Assembly: GCF_009830945.1 (NCBI RefSeq)
Contig: NZ_VWVV01000008.1
Coordinates: forward strand, 180,014 to 244,013
Source: Nocardiopsis sp. FR4
Lineage (GTDB): Bacteria > Actinomycetota > Actinomycetes > Streptosporangiales > Streptosporangiaceae
Length of the DNA: 64,000 nucleotides
Reading direction: 5' to 3'
Shown here: one piece after another, positions 1-9,546 of the stretch
How positions within the stretch are numbered: the first letter of the stretch is position 1
Layout of the letters: each line of letters starts with the position of its first letter
Program-made: the position numbers and the translations under genes
The notes under the pieces: generated by a model
Database searches by the model: none
The model's input: only the letters and a program-made list of their open reading frames with translations
What the model was told of the DNA's origin: nothing

Positions 1-171
1 CGGTCGCCTGAGCCGCCGGGCCCGGCCCGGCGGTACCGGCGATCGGACGAGCAAACGTCGGTGACCCATGTCACAGGCGAACGGGGCGCGCGGGGCGGGG
101 CCGGGAGCACCCGGCCCCGCCCCGCGCCGTACGCCCTGTGTCCGGGAAGCGGTACCGGGTGCCGGGAAACG

Positions 172-198
172 AAAAACGCCGACCGTGGCGGTCGGCGT
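172..198 (-). terminator. Rho-independent terminator of tRNA-Arg
   Basis: A perfect 9-bp stem (176-184 with 190-198) with a 5-base loop is followed, reading the minus strand, by five T residues (172-176). It lies 45 bases beyond the 3' end of the tRNA gene, and is one of the few hairpins in this window with a true T tract. Confidence 0.85.
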
Positions 199-242
199 CG
201 TTCCGGCTGTTCAGCGGGGTGTTCCCGCTGTTCGGCTCTGGG

Positions 243-314
243 TGCCCCCTGCAGGATTCGAACCTGCGCACACGGCTCCGGAGGCCGTTGCTCTATCCCC
301 TGAGCTAAGGGGGC
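243..314 (-). tRNA. tRNA-Arg (anticodon CCG)
   Basis: Read on the minus strand, the gene folds into a full cloverleaf. The acceptor stem is 7 bp (GCCCCCT with AGGGGGC), the D arm begins TTAGCTCAG, the anticodon stem ACGGC/GCCGT encloses loop CTCCGGA (anticodon CCG, decoding CGG), and the T arm carries GGTTCGAATCC. The discriminator base is A. The following bases are CCC, so the 3' CCA end is not encoded and must be added after transcription. Length is 72 nt. It is transcribed away from the response regulator and lies about 500 bp from a gene for an arginyl-tRNA-synthetase-like anticodon-binding protein. Confidence 0.95.
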
Positions 315-444
315 TGGCTTGCGTGAACAACTGTAGCAGGGGCGTCGGGCCCTTCGTCCACTTGTTGCGGGCGAGCCCGGCGGCGCCCGCCGATGGGCGC
401 AATCCGGTGGTGTGGTGTCCGTGCCCGGGGGTAGTGTCGCGCCC

Positions 445-831
445 GTGAACGCCCTACCCGCACGGGTTCTCGTCGTCGAGGACGACGATGTGATCCGGGA
501 ACTCATCCGCCTGAACCTCGAACTCGAGGGGTTCGAGGTGTTCACCGCCGTGGACGGACAGGACTGCCTCGACCGCGTCGCGCACATCGACCCCCACGTG
601 GTCACCATGGACGTCATGATGCCCCGCATGGACGGGTGGACGGCGGCCGAGCGCCTGCGCGCCGACGCCCGCACCCGCGACCGGCCCATCATCCTGGTCA
701 CCGCGCGGACCCAGGAGGAGGACCAGCGGCGCGGCGAGCGCATCGGCGTCGACGCCTACCTCACCAAGCCCTTCGACCCCGACGTGCTCGTCGACGTCAT
801 CCGCGGCCTGCTCGACAGGGGCGGGGAATGA
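445..831 (+). CDS. Single-domain response regulator
   Basis: The 128-residue protein is a bare receiver (REC) domain with no output domain. The acidic pocket E12-D13-D14, phospho-acceptor D56 (in TMDVMMP), T86 and K108 (in LTKPF) are all present. Such proteins pass phosphate to partners or act by protein contact; no histidine kinase lies nearby. I chose GTG 445 rather than in-frame GTGs at 412, 415 or 421. A -10-like hexamer TAGTGT (432-437) lies 7 bases upstream and there is no good Shine-Dalgarno, which suggests a leaderless mRNA. The stop overlaps the next start (ATGA at 828), so it is translationally coupled to the ArgS-like gene. Confidence 0.9.
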   Translation: MNALPARVLVVEDDDVIRELIRLNLELEGFEVFTAVDGQDCLDRVAHIDPHVVTMDVMMPRMDGWTAAERLRADARTRDRPIILVTARTQEEDQRRGERIGVDAYLTKPFDPDVLVDVIRGLLDRGGE

Positions 832-1916
832 CACCCAGACGCATGGAGGCGGCCGTGCGCGAGGCCGCCGTGCGGGCCTTCGGCCTGCCCGCGGACGCCG
901 TCCCGTTCGTGTGGCCGCGCAACGACCACGCGGACGGGGGCGCCGACGCGGCCACGGCCCTGCCGCCCCGGCTCGTGGCCGCTGTGGCCGATCGGCTCCC
1001 CCCGCCTCGCGGCGGCCACCGGGGGGAGGTCGCCGCCCGGCTCGCCCGGCAGCTGTCGGACATGCGCGACGAGGGACGGGTGGACTTCGCCCGGGTGCGC
1101 GCCGACGGCCGAGGCTTCCTCAACCTCACCTTCACCGACCAGCAGCGCGAGGCCCTCCTGGAGGAGGCCGCGGACGGACCCCGCCACCTCACCGGCCGCG
1201 CCTGGGGCGGCGAGGGGGAGTGGCCCCTCACGGCCCTGCACGAGGCCGGACCGGTGGCCCAGGCCCGCAGGTACGCCCGTGCCGACGCCCGCGCCCGCAT
1301 CGCCCTGGCCCTGGGCGCGAAGGCACCGCCGCCCGGCCCGGAGGGGGAGTCCTTCTGGCGCGACCCCTACCGGGACGGCGAGCGCCCCGAACTCCTGACC
1401 CCCGCCGCCCGCGCCCTGGGCGCGGTCGGGGAGGACAGCGCCCGCGTAGCCTTCTGCCGCTCGGCGCCCGAACACCCCCGCGACAGCGAGACCACCGGCC
1501 GGGGCCTGCCGGTGCTGCCCTCCGCCGAGAACCCCGGGGCCTGGGCCCGCCTGACCGAGGCCAACCCCGCCTTCCACATGCGCTACGTCCACGCGCACGC
1601 GGTCAGCGTGCTCCGCTGGGCCGAGGAGGGGGCGTTCCCGCACGCGGCCTGCCCCGCGCACACCGCTCCGGCGCTCGGCCTCCTCTTCGACGGACCCAGC
1701 GCCCTGGACACGGCGGCCCGGCGAGAGGAACCCCATATCCTGGTCAGATACCTGGAGGCGCTGGCCAGTGCCTACGATGAGTGGCGGACGTGCGCCGAAT
1801 GGCGGACGTGCTCCGCCGCGGCGTCCGCGACCTCCGCGGCCCTGCCGGCCGCCGTCGCCGGAGTCCTCAGAACCGGGCTCTTCCTGCTCGGAGTGTCAGC
1901 GCCCACAAGGCTGTAG
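828..1916 (+). CDS. nrtL: ArgS-related anticodon-binding protein (NrtL-like)
   Basis: The 362-residue protein resembles the N-terminal domain and the C-terminal DALR anticodon-binding domain of arginyl-tRNA synthetase, but has no room for a full synthetase and no HIGH or KMSKS catalytic motifs. The DALR-like stretch ([20 protein letters not shown] onward) fills about residues 225-340. Actinobacteria encode this paralog directly upstream of lysA, as here; its function is not established. It is unlikely to charge tRNA and may bind tRNA or regulate. Near the C terminus an 18-bp unit is tandemly duplicated (1779-1796 and 1797-1814), repeating Glu-Trp-Arg-Thr-Cys. Start ATG 828 overlaps the preceding stop. 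Confidence 0.8.
   Translation: MTPRRMEAAVREAAVRAFGLPADAVPFVWPRNDHADGGADAATALPPRLVAAVADRLPPPRGGHRGEVAARLARQLSDMRDEGRVDFARVRADGRGFLNLTFTDQQREALLEEAADGPRHLTGRAWGGEGEWPLTALHEAGPVAQARRYARADARARIALALGAKAPPPGPEGESFWRDPYRDGERPELLTPAARALGAVGEDSARVAFCRSAPEHPRDSETTGRGLPVLPSAENPGAWARLTEANPAFHMRYVHAHAVSVLRWAEEGAFPHAACPAHTAPALGLLFDGPSALDTAARREEPHILVRYLEALASAYDEWRTCAEWRTCSAAASATSAALPAAVAGVLRTGLFLLGVSAPTRL
1779..1814 (+). repeat. 18-bp tandem duplication inside the ArgS-like gene
   Basis: Two adjacent 18-bp copies (1779-1796, 1797-1814) differ at only two positions. Both stay in frame and encode EWRTCA then EWRTCS. This looks like a recent in-frame slippage in the anticodon-binding domain. Confidence 0.85.
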
Positions 1917-2019
1917 ACCTCCGGTGCGCCCCCGCCCGTCCCCTTCCCGACCGGGACGGTGGACAATGGGGGCGCCCCCGTACTCCGCACAGACCCACAG
2001 TTCCAGCCGAAAGCCCATC

Positions 2020-3405
2020 ATGAGCCGCTACGCCCACCCCGCCGGTTCCCGCCACGCGGAGATCCTGCCGGAGGACAACCCGCCGCTGCCGCCCGAGGAC
2101 CTCAACGGACTCGACCCCCGGGTGTGGCCCGCCACCGCGCGCCGCGCGGACGGCGAGCTCACCGTGGGCGGCGTCGGCGTGAGCGACCTCGCCGCCGAGT
2201 ACGGCACCCCCCTCTTCGTCATGGACGAGGAGGACTTCCGGGGCCGCGCCCGCGACTACCGCACCGCCTTCGCCGACGCCGACGTCTACTACGCGGGCAA
2301 GGCCCTGCTGACCAAGGCCGTGGCCCGCTGGGTCGCGGAGGAGGGCCTCAAGCTGGACGTGTGCTCGGGCGGCGAGCTCGCCGTGGCCCTGGCCGCCGGG
2401 GTGTCCCCCGGGCGCGTGGGCATGCACGGCAACAACAAGTCCGCCGCCGAGCTGCGCCGCGCGGTCGAGGTCGGCGTGGGCCGGATCATCCTCGACTCCT
2501 TCGACGAGATCGAGCGCCTGGCGGCCGTCGCCGCCGAGGCCGGCGCCCGGCCCAAGGTGCTCATCCGGGTCACCACCGGCGTGGAGGCGCACACCCACGA
2601 GTTCGTCGCCACCGCCCACGACGACCAGAAGTTCGGCTTCGCGCTGAGCACCGGCGCCGCCGCCGAGGCGGTCCGCCGGGTGCTGGACGCCCCGCACCTG
2701 GAGCTGGTCGGCCTGCACTCGCACATCGGCTCGCAGATCTTCGACACCTCCGGCTTCGAGGTCGCCGCCCGCCGCGTCACCCGGTTCCTGACCGGGATCC
2801 ACCAGGACCTCGGCGTGACCCTGGCCGAACTCGACCTCGGCGGCGGCCTGGGCATCGCCTACACCTCCGGCGACGACCCGCTCGACCCCAAGACCATCGC
2901 GGAGAGCCTCACCGCCATCGTGCGCCGCGAGTGCCTGGAGGCCGGGCTGCCCGTGCCGCGCCTGGCCGTGGAGCCGGGGCGGGCCATCGCCGGTCCGGCG
3001 GGGATCACCCTGTACGAGGTCGGCACCGTCAAGGACGTCGAGGGCATCCGCACCTACGTCAGCGTCGACGGCGGCATGAGCGACAACATCCGCACCGCCC
3101 TGTACGGCTCGGAGTACACCAGCCAGCTGGTCTCGCGCGAGAGCGACGCCGAGCCGATGCTCTCCCGGCTGGTCGGCAAGCACTGCGAGAGCGGCGACAT
3201 CATCGTGCACGACCTCTACCTGCCCGCGGACCTGCGGCCCGGCGACCTGGTGGCGGTCGCCGCCACCGGGGCCTACTGCTACTCCATGGCCAGCAACTAC
3301 AACCACCTGCCCCGTCCGGCCATGGTCGCCGTCCGCGACGGGAGCGCCCGGGTCATCGTGCGCAGGGAGAGCGAGGAGGACCTGCTCCGCCTCGACGTCG
3401 GCTGA
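2020..3405 (+). CDS. lysA: Diaminopimelate decarboxylase
   Basis: This PLP enzyme (461 aa, normal length) decarboxylates meso-diaminopimelate to L-lysine in the cytoplasm. The PLP lysine is K94 in [31 protein letters not shown], the phosphate-binding EPGRAI and the VDGGMSDN segment of the alanine-racemase fold are all visible. I chose ATG 2020 because the conserved family sequence starts there; no clear Shine-Dalgarno precedes it. It leads the lysA-hom pair (65-bp gap), so lysine and threonine synthesis from aspartate semialdehyde are encoded together. Its 3' end carries no strong terminator. Confidence 0.97.
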   Translation: MSRYAHPAGSRHAEILPEDNPPLPPEDLNGLDPRVWPATARRADGELTVGGVGVSDLAAEYGTPLFVMDEEDFRGRARDYRTAFADADVYYAGKALLTKAVARWVAEEGLKLDVCSGGELAVALAAGVSPGRVGMHGNNKSAAELRRAVEVGVGRIILDSFDEIERLAAVAAEAGARPKVLIRVTTGVEAHTHEFVATAHDDQKFGFALSTGAAAEAVRRVLDAPHLELVGLHSHIGSQIFDTSGFEVAARRVTRFLTGIHQDLGVTLAELDLGGGLGIAYTSGDDPLDPKTIAESLTAIVRRECLEAGLPVPRLAVEPGRAIAGPAGITLYEVGTVKDVEGIRTYVSVDGGMSDNIRTALYGSEYTSQLVSRESDAEPMLSRLVGKHCESGDIIVHDLYLPADLRPGDLVAVAATGAYCYSMASNYNHLPRPAMVAVRDGSARVIVRRESEEDLLRLDVG

Positions 3406-3470
3406 ACAGTCCTCCACGGCGGCGCCGCCGCCCGAAGTCAGGACACGAGAGAAGTGGGAGTCACGCCCAA

Positions 3471-4757
3471 ATGGCGATGAAGGTGGCGCTGCTCGGATGC
3501 GGCGTGGTGGGTACGGAAGTCGTCCGCCTGGTCAACGAACAGTCCGAGGAGCTGGCCGCGCGGGTGGGAACGCCGGTCGAGATCGGCGGCATCGCGGTGC
3601 GCCGCATCGACCGCGACCGCGGAGTGGACCCCGCGCTGCTGACCACCGACGCCACGGCCCTGGCCACGCGTCCCGACATCGACGTGGTCGTGGAGGTCAT
3701 CGGCGGCATCGAACCGGCCCGCTCGCTGATCCTCGCCGCGATCAAGGCGGGCAAGTCCGTGGTCACGGCCAACAAGGCGCTGCTCGCCGAGGACGGCCAG
3801 ACCCTGCACGCCGCCGCCCGCGACGCCGGGGTGGACCTGTACTACGAGGCCTCGGTCGCGGGCGCGATCCCGCTGCTGCGCCCCCTGCGCGACTCCCTGG
3901 CGGGCGACCGGGTCAACCGGGTCCTGGGCATCGTCAACGGCACCACCAACTACATCCTCGACCGCATGGACTCCCTGGGCTCCGGGTTCACCGAGTCGTT
4001 GGAGGAGGCCCAGGCCCTCGGGTACGCCGAGGCCGACCCCACCGCGGACGTGGAGGGCTTCGACGCCGCGGCCAAGGCCGCCATCCTGGCCCGGCTGGCC
4101 TTCCACACCCAGCGGGTGACCGCCGCCGACGTTCACCGCGAGGGCATCACCGGTGTGTCCGCGGGCGACATCGCCAGCGCGCGCGCGATGGGCTGCGTGG
4201 TCAAACTCCTGGCCATCTGCCAGCGCTCGTACGACGGCGCCTCGGTGGGCGTGCGCGTCCACCCCGTGATGCTGCCCGTGGAGCACCCGCTGGCCAGCGT
4301 CAAGGAGGCCTACAACGCGGTGTTCGTGGAGGCCGAGTCCGCCGGGCGCCTGATGTTCTACGGCGCGGGCGCCGGGGGCACCCCCACGGCCAGCGCGGTC
4401 CTGGGCGACCTGGTGGCGGTGGCGCGCAACCGCCTCGCCCACACCTCGGTGGCCGAGGGCGAGCACGACACCGGGCTTCCCGTGCACGACATGGGCCACA
4501 CCGTCACCAGCTACCATGTGGCACTGGACGTGGCCGACCGTCCCGGCGTGCTGTCCAAGGTGGCGGAGGTCTTCGCCGACCACGGGGTCTCCATCCGCAA
4601 CGTGCGCCAGGAGGGCAGCGGCGACGACGCCCAGCTGGTCCTGGTCAGCCACCCGGCCCCCGACGCCGCGCTCAGCGCCACGGTCGAGGTGCTGCGCACC
4701 CACGAGATGGTGCGCGAGGTGGCCAGTGTGATGCGCGTGGAGAACTTCGCCGACTGA
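3471..4757 (+). CDS. hom: Homoserine dehydrogenase
   Basis: The 428-aa enzyme reduces aspartate semialdehyde to homoserine with NAD(P)H. The N-terminal dinucleotide fold shows GCGVVG (about residues 9-14). The catalytic domain includes [11 protein letters not shown] and a lysine-containing VVTANKALL segment. A C-terminal ACT domain (from about 350, [23 protein letters not shown] in two parts) is expected to give threonine feedback control. ATG 3471 was preferred over ATG 3477; a GGGAG sequence lies about 11 bases upstream. A hairpin terminator follows at 4765, so the downstream thrC is probably transcribed separately. Confidence 0.97.
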   Translation: MAMKVALLGCGVVGTEVVRLVNEQSEELAARVGTPVEIGGIAVRRIDRDRGVDPALLTTDATALATRPDIDVVVEVIGGIEPARSLILAAIKAGKSVVTANKALLAEDGQTLHAAARDAGVDLYYEASVAGAIPLLRPLRDSLAGDRVNRVLGIVNGTTNYILDRMDSLGSGFTESLEEAQALGYAEADPTADVEGFDAAAKAAILARLAFHTQRVTAADVHREGITGVSAGDIASARAMGCVVKLLAICQRSYDGASVGVRVHPVMLPVEHPLASVKEAYNAVFVEAESAGRLMFYGAGAGGTPTASAVLGDLVAVARNRLAHTSVAEGEHDTGLPVHDMGHTVTSYHVALDVADRPGVLSKVAEVFADHGVSIRNVRQEGSGDDAQLVLVSHPAPDAALSATVEVLRTHEMVREVASVMRVENFAD

Positions 4758-4764
4758 GGGGCCC

Positions 4765-4790
4765 GCCCCGGCCGCGCGCACGGCCGGGGC
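4765..4790 (+). terminator. Hairpin terminator after hom
   Basis: A perfect 10-bp GC stem (4765-4774 with 4781-4790) with a 6-base loop sits 8 bases after the hom stop. There is no T tract, as is common in high-GC actinobacteria. Confidence 0.7.
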
Positions 4791-4831
4791 CGCCCGCCTG
4801 GTGTTCCGCATGCTGAGACGCGGGACCGCGA

Positions 4832-4861
4832 TTCGGGACACCCCCGGCGGGGTCCTAGACT
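4832..4861 (+). promoter_or_regulatory. Candidate thrC promoter
   Basis: A good -10 hexamer, TAGACT (4856-4861), lies behind a weak -35 region (TTCGGG, 4832-4837, 18-base spacer). It falls between the hom terminator and thrC and would give a leader of about 85 bases. Confidence 0.45.
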
Positions 4862-4953
4862 CGTCACTGGTGGGGACAGCACGCGCCCCGGCGCCGCCCA
4901 CCGATTCCACCGCGCGTCAAGCGAAGCCGCATCCACCCGAAAGGGACACAGTC

Positions 4954-6018
4954 GTGAGCATGGCACGGGCGTGGCGAGGCATCGTCGAGGAGTACCGCGA
5001 CCGCCTCCCCGTCAACGAGAACACCCCCGTTGTCACCCTCCAGGAGGGCGGCACGCCCCTGCTGCCCGCCACGCGCGTGTCCGAGCTCACGGGCTGCGAG
5101 GTCTTCCTGAAGGTTGAGGGGCTCAACCCCACCGGTTCGTTCAAGGACCGCGGGATGACCATGGCCATCACCAAGGCCGCCGAGGACGGCGCCAAGGCGG
5201 TCATCTGCGCCTCCACCGGCAACACCAGCGCCAGCGCCGCCGCCTACGCCATCCGCGCGGGCATGACCTGCGCCGTGCTGGTCCCGCAGGGCAAGATCGC
5301 CATGGGCAAGCTCGCCCAGGCCCTCGTGCACGGCGCCCGCCTGCTGCAGGTCGACGGCAACTTCGACGACTGCCTCGAACTGGCCCGCAAGCTCAGCGTC
5401 GACTACCCGGTCGCCCTGGTGAACTCGGTCAACCCCTACCGCCTCCAGGGGCAGAAGACCGCCGCGTTCGAGATCGTCGACGCGCTCGGCGACGCACCCG
5501 ACGTCCACTGCATCCCCGTGGGCAACGCGGGCAACATCACCGCCTACTGGATGGGCTACACCGAGTACTCCCGGGACGGCGTCTCCACGCGCAACCCGCG
5601 CATGCTCGGCTTCCAGGCCAGCGGCGCGGCGCCGATCGTGGACGGTGCGCCCGTCACCAGCCCGAGCACCATCGCCACCGCGATCCGGATCGGCAACCCC
5701 GCCTCCTGGAAGCTCGCCGAGCAGGCGCGCGACGAGTCCGGAGGGCTCATCGACAAGGTCACCGACCGCCAGATCATGGCCGCCTACAAGCTCCTCGCCG
5801 CCGAGGAGGGCGTGTTCGTGGAACTGGCCTCCGCGGCCAGCGTGGCCGGCCTGCTGGCCGCCGCGGCCGACGGCCGGGTCGAGCGCGGCAGCCGCGTGGT
5901 GTGCACGGTCACCGGCAACGGCCTCAAGGATCCCGACTGGGCGCTGGCCGGAGCCTCCTCCGCCACCACCGTGCCGGTCGACGCCGCGGCCGCCGCCAAG
6001 GCCCTCGACCTCGCCTGA
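4954..6018 (+). CDS. thrC: Threonine synthase
   Basis: This PLP enzyme (354 aa, the short actinobacterial class) converts O-phosphohomoserine to threonine. The PLP lysine is K64 in [11 protein letters not shown]. The phosphate-binding loop [13 protein letters not shown] and the C-terminal [10 protein letters not shown] segment are intact. GTG 4954 is preferred because AAGGG lies 8 bases before it; ATG 4960 is an alternative. It has its own candidate promoter and is followed by a palindromic hairpin before thrB. Confidence 0.97.
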   Translation: MSMARAWRGIVEEYRDRLPVNENTPVVTLQEGGTPLLPATRVSELTGCEVFLKVEGLNPTGSFKDRGMTMAITKAAEDGAKAVICASTGNTSASAAAYAIRAGMTCAVLVPQGKIAMGKLAQALVHGARLLQVDGNFDDCLELARKLSVDYPVALVNSVNPYRLQGQKTAAFEIVDALGDAPDVHCIPVGNAGNITAYWMGYTEYSRDGVSTRNPRMLGFQASGAAPIVDGAPVTSPSTIATAIRIGNPASWKLAEQARDESGGLIDKVTDRQIMAAYKLLAAEEGVFVELASAASVAGLLAAAADGRVERGSRVVCTVTGNGLKDPDWALAGASSATTVPVDAAAAAKALDLA

Positions 6019-6076
6019 GGCGCGGTCCCCCCGTCCCACCACCGCCCCGGCCACGTCCCGTCCGTGACCAGTAGCG

Positions 6077-6102
6077 CGCGGGGGTCCGCGCGGACCCCCG
6101 CG
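6077..6102 (+). terminator. Palindromic hairpin between thrC and thrB
   Basis: An 11-bp perfect stem (6077-6087, 6092-6102) closes a 4-base GCGC loop. It ends one or two bases before the purine-rich thrB ribosome-binding region. It could terminate thrC transcription or restrain thrB translation. No T tract. Confidence 0.55.
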
Positions 6103-6116
6103 GGAAAGAGCGCACC

Positions 6117-7070
6117 GTGACACCACCACGCCCCGCCCGGGCGTCCGTCCTCGCCCCCGCCACCAGCGCCAACCTCGGCCCGGGCTTCGACGCCCTCGGT
6201 CTGGCCCTGCGGCTGGACAACGAGTTCGAGGTCAGCCTGCGCGACGACGGCGAGCTCCGGGTCCGGGTGGAGGGCCGGGGCGCCGACGAGGTGCCGCTCG
6301 ACGGGCGCCACCTCGTCGTGCGCGCCATGCGCGAGGCCTTCGAGCGGGCGGGGGAGAAGCTGCCCGGCCTCGACCTGGCCTGCGTCAACAACGTCCCGCA
6401 CGCCCGCGGCCTGGGGTCCTCCTCCTCGGCGATCGTGGGCGGTGTGGCCGCGGCGAGCGCCCTGCTGGGCAGGACCGGCCCCGACGGCGGGCCGGACCGC
6501 GACTTCGTCTACCAGGTCGCCGCCGACATCGAGGGCCACCCCGACAACGTGGCCCCGTGCGTCTACGGCGGGTACACGGTCGCCTACCGCGACGGCGACC
6601 GCTGGGGGGCGGTGTCCCTGGCCCCCGACCCGGGGATCGTGCCCGTGGTGTGCGTCCCCTCCTGGCGCCTGTCCACCGAGCGGGCCCGCGGCCTGCTGCC
6701 GGAGTCGGTACCACACGCCGACGCCGCGTTCAACGCGGGGCGCGCCGCGCTGCTGACCGCGGCCGTTTGTGGCCAACCCGAGGCCCTGTACGCGGCCACC
6801 GAGGATCGGCTACACGAGTCCTACCGCGAGCCCGCCATGCCGGCCACCCTGGAACTCGTGCGCGACCTGCGCGAGGGCGCGGGGCTGCCCGCCGTGGTCT
6901 CCGGGGCCGGGCCGACGGTGCTGGTCCTGTGCTGGTCACGGGCGGGTGCGGATTCGCCGGAAATCAACCGCCAGGTTGATTCGATCCGGCAAAGGGCGGG
7001 TAAGGAATGGGACGTACGCCCCCTGCTCGTCGAACCGACCGGGGTGCGGTCCCCATCTCCCCATCCGTAG
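6117..7070 (+). CDS. thrB: Homoserine kinase
   Basis: A GHMP-family kinase (317 aa) that phosphorylates homoserine with ATP and supplies threonine synthase. The N-terminal SANLGPGFDALG segment and the ATP-binding loop GLGSSSS (98-104) are diagnostic, and the third GHMP motif AVVSGAGPTVLVL lies near the C terminus. GTG 6117 follows a GGGAAAGAG ribosome-binding stretch. thrC-thrB order is usual in actinobacteria. About 440 bp without a convincing gene follow before rho. Confidence 0.97.
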   Translation: MTPPRPARASVLAPATSANLGPGFDALGLALRLDNEFEVSLRDDGELRVRVEGRGADEVPLDGRHLVVRAMREAFERAGEKLPGLDLACVNNVPHARGLGSSSSAIVGGVAAASALLGRTGPDGGPDRDFVYQVAADIEGHPDNVAPCVYGGYTVAYRDGDRWGAVSLAPDPGIVPVVCVPSWRLSTERARGLLPESVPHADAAFNAGRAALLTAAVCGQPEALYAATEDRLHESYREPAMPATLELVRDLREGAGLPAVVSGAGPTVLVLCWSRAGADSPEINRQVDSIRQRAGKEWDVRPLLVEPTGVRSPSPHP

Positions 7071-7105
7071 CACCTGTGTCGAGGAATAGCCGTGGCCTCT
7101 GGTGA

Positions 7106-7114
7106 TGTTAGGCT
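7106..7114 (+). promoter_or_regulatory. Candidate rho promoter (extended -10)
   Basis: TG-T-TAGGCT is an extended -10 element; no good -35 is visible. It would place the transcription start near 7121 and give rho a leader of about 390 bases. Confidence 0.4.
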
Positions 7115-7508
7115 AGGTGAAGCACCAGATGCCCCGTTGCGGGGCGAGTGCTCATCCGCCACAGCGGCCTTCGCATCCCATACTCCGGTGGTCCGGTCCC
7201 ACGACCACTCGGAAGCGGCGGCCAACGTGTCGAGTCAGCGGTTCTCCCGCGACTGTGCCAACGTCATCGCAGCCCGCTCTTCCTCTGATGAGCGTGTCTT
7301 TCCGATCGACGGGCGACACCACCGAGCCATTTGCCCCGACGTCTGGCTGTACCCAGAGCCCGCCGCGATTGGGTAGGGGACCGCTTTTCGACCGGTTTCC
7401 GACATCCACGTGGGGCACGCCCTACCCGGCCCTGCCGGTTCGCACCACCGGGCCGGCCGCTCCAGCACCCGCTGACGGCCGAAGCCCGCTCCTTGGGAAG
7501 GACCCTTA
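7115..7508 (+). other. Long rho leader region
   Basis: This ~390-bp stretch has no supported gene. A small hairpin, GCCCC/GGGGC (7131-7145), lies near its 5' end. An open frame from GTG 7117 runs to a TAG overlapping the rho start, but its third-position GC is near two thirds, well below neighbouring genes, so I do not call it coding. Rho genes are often autoregulated through their leaders, and this region is the natural place for that. Confidence 0.4.
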
Positions 7509-9494
7509 GTGAGCGACACCACCGAACTCCGAACGGATGCGGCGGTCGACAGCCAAAACACCACCGGCGCCTCCGGAACGGAGGCTGGCGACGCCGCGCC
7601 GACAGGTGCGTCGTCGCGGTCCCGCGCGGCGTCGCGCGGTACCGGGCTGGCGGCTCTGAAGCTCCCCGAGCTCCAGAAGCTCGCCTCCAGCCTGGGCATC
7701 ACCGGTACGGGGCGTATGCGCAAGAGCGACGTCATCGCCGCCATCGAGGCCAAGCAGGGCGGTCCCGTGGGCGGCCCGACGAAGCCCAAATCCACAAAGA
7801 ACGCCGAGACGGCGCCCGAGGCCGGTAGGGTCGAGGCAACCGACGGCCAGACCGAGGCCCAGGCCCCCGATTCGTCGGGTACGGACGAGGCTTCGCGCAC
7901 GCGCGTGGCCGAGCGTCCGTCGGACCAGGCCGTGACCGACTCCCAGGGTGGCCGGGGCGACAAGCCCTCCCGTGGCCGCCGCTCGTCCCGCAGGCGCGGT
8001 GACGAGACCGGCGACCAGACCCGATCGGTGGACGGCGCCGACTCCTCTACCTCCGCGAGCAGCGTGACCAAGACATCCAGCACCCCCCAGAAGAACGGCC
8101 CCGACTCCGCCGAGGACCGGGACAACAGGTCCGGGCAGGGTCGCGAGCGCCAGCGCAACCGCCGCAACCGCAACCGGGGCGGCGACGACCAGAACACCGG
8201 CGGCAACGCCCAGCAGGGCGGTGGCCAGAGCCAGGGCCGGGGCGCCGGAGGCGACGACGACGAGTTCGGCGGCGGGCGCCGCCGCGGCCGCCGCCGCGAC
8301 CGCCGCGACCGCCGCGGACGGGGCCAGGGCCAGGAGCCCGAACCGGTGATCGGCGAGGACGACGTCCTGCTGCCGGTCGCGGGCATCCTCGACATCCTCG
8401 ACAACTACGCCTTCGTGCGCACCACCGGCTACCTGCCCGGGCAGAGCGACGTCTACGTCTCCCTGGCCCAGGTCCGCAAGCACGGCCTGCGCAAGGGCGA
8501 CCACATCATCGGCGCGGTCCGCCAGCCCCGGGACGGGGAGCGACGCGAGAAGTTCAACGCCCTGGTGCGGCTGGACTCGGTGAACGGGATGTCGCCGGAC
8601 CAGGCCAAGCACCGCCAGGAGTTCTCCAAGCTCGTCCCGCTCTACCCGCAGGAGCGCCTGCGGCTGGAGACCGAGCCGGGCGTGCTCACCACGCGCATCA
8701 TCGACCTGGTCGCCCCGATCGGCAAGGGTCAGCGCGGGCTCATCGTCTCCCCGCCCAAGGCGGGCAAGACGATGGTGATGCAGGCGATCGCCAACGCCAT
8801 CACCGAGAACAACCCCGAGTGCTACCTGATGGTGATCCTGGTCGACGAGCGGCCCGAGGAAGTCACCGACATGCAGCGCACGGTCAAGGGCGAGGTCATC
8901 CACTCGACCTTCGACCGGCCCGCCGAGGACCACACGGTCGTCGCGGACCTGGCCATCGAGCGGGCCAAGCGGCTCGTGGAGATGGGCATGGACGTGGTCG
9001 TGCTGCTGGACTCCATCACCCGTCTGGGCCGCGCCTACAACCTGGCCGCCCCGGCCAGCGGGCGCATCATGTCCGGTGGTGTGGACTCCACCGCCCTGTA
9101 CCCGCCCAAGCGCTTCTTCGGCGCGGCCCGCAACATCGAGGGCGGCGGCTCGCTGACCATCCTGGCGACCGCGCTGGTGGAGACCGGCTCGCGCGCCGAC
9201 GAGGTGATCTTCGAGGAGTTCAAGGGCACCGGCAACATGGAGCTCAAGCTCAGCCGCGGCCTGGCGGACAAGCGGATCTTCCCGGCGGTGGACGTGGACG
9301 CCTCCAGCACCCGCAAGGAGGAGATCCTCATGTCCTCCGAGGAGCTCAACGTGGTCTGGAAGCTGCGCCGGGTGCTGCACGCGCTCGACACCCAGCAGGC
9401 CATCGAGCTGCTCCTGGACAAGATGAAGGAGTCCAAGAGCAACGCCGAGTTCCTGCTCCAGATCCAGAAGACGACGGTGGGCCCCGAGCGGTAG
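7509..9494 (+). CDS. rho: Transcription termination factor Rho
   Basis: An RNA-dependent ATPase hexamer that terminates transcription. At 661 aa it is much longer than the 419-aa E. coli protein. Residues 46-80 resemble the Rho N-terminal helix-extended-loop-helix domain. Residues about 85-275 are a low-complexity insertion rich in Arg, Gly, Asn, Gln and Asp, typical of actinobacterial Rho. The cold-shock RNA-binding fold and ATPase domain follow, with Walker A PPKAGKT (415-421), the Q-loop/lid and VVLLDSITR (Walker B). GTG 7509 follows a GGGAAGGACC ribosome-binding region. A strong GC hairpin follows the stop. Confidence 0.97.
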   Translation: MSDTTELRTDAAVDSQNTTGASGTEAGDAAPTGASSRSRAASRGTGLAALKLPELQKLASSLGITGTGRMRKSDVIAAIEAKQGGPVGGPTKPKSTKNAETAPEAGRVEATDGQTEAQAPDSSGTDEASRTRVAERPSDQAVTDSQGGRGDKPSRGRRSSRRRGDETGDQTRSVDGADSSTSASSVTKTSSTPQKNGPDSAEDRDNRSGQGRERQRNRRNRNRGGDDQNTGGNAQQGGGQSQGRGAGGDDDEFGGGRRRGRRRDRRDRRGRGQGQEPEPVIGEDDVLLPVAGILDILDNYAFVRTTGYLPGQSDVYVSLAQVRKHGLRKGDHIIGAVRQPRDGERREKFNALVRLDSVNGMSPDQAKHRQEFSKLVPLYPQERLRLETEPGVLTTRIIDLVAPIGKGQRGLIVSPPKAGKTMVMQAIANAITENNPECYLMVILVDERPEEVTDMQRTVKGEVIHSTFDRPAEDHTVVADLAIERAKRLVEMGMDVVVLLDSITRLGRAYNLAAPASGRIMSGGVDSTALYPPKRFFGAARNIEGGGSLTILATALVETGSRADEVIFEEFKGTGNMELKLSRGLADKRIFPAVDVDASSTRKEEILMSSEELNVVWKLRRVLHALDTQQAIELLLDKMKESKSNAEFLLQIQKTTVGPER

Positions 9495-9512
9495 AGCGCC
9501 CGGATCCGCCGC

Positions 9513-9546
9513 GCGGCCCCCCTCCCGAAGCCGGGAGGGGGGCCGC
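9513..9546 (+). terminator. Strong GC hairpin after rho
   Basis: A perfect 15-bp stem (9513-9527 with 9532-9546) with a 4-base loop lies 18 bases after the rho stop. No T tract. Confidence 0.8.

Noticed and set aside
7117..7509. 130-codon frame across the rho leader, ending on the rho start
   Set aside because: Third-position GC is only about two thirds, it is Pro/Ser/Thr-rich without domains, and its GTG lies too close to the predicted -10. It could at most be a leader peptide.
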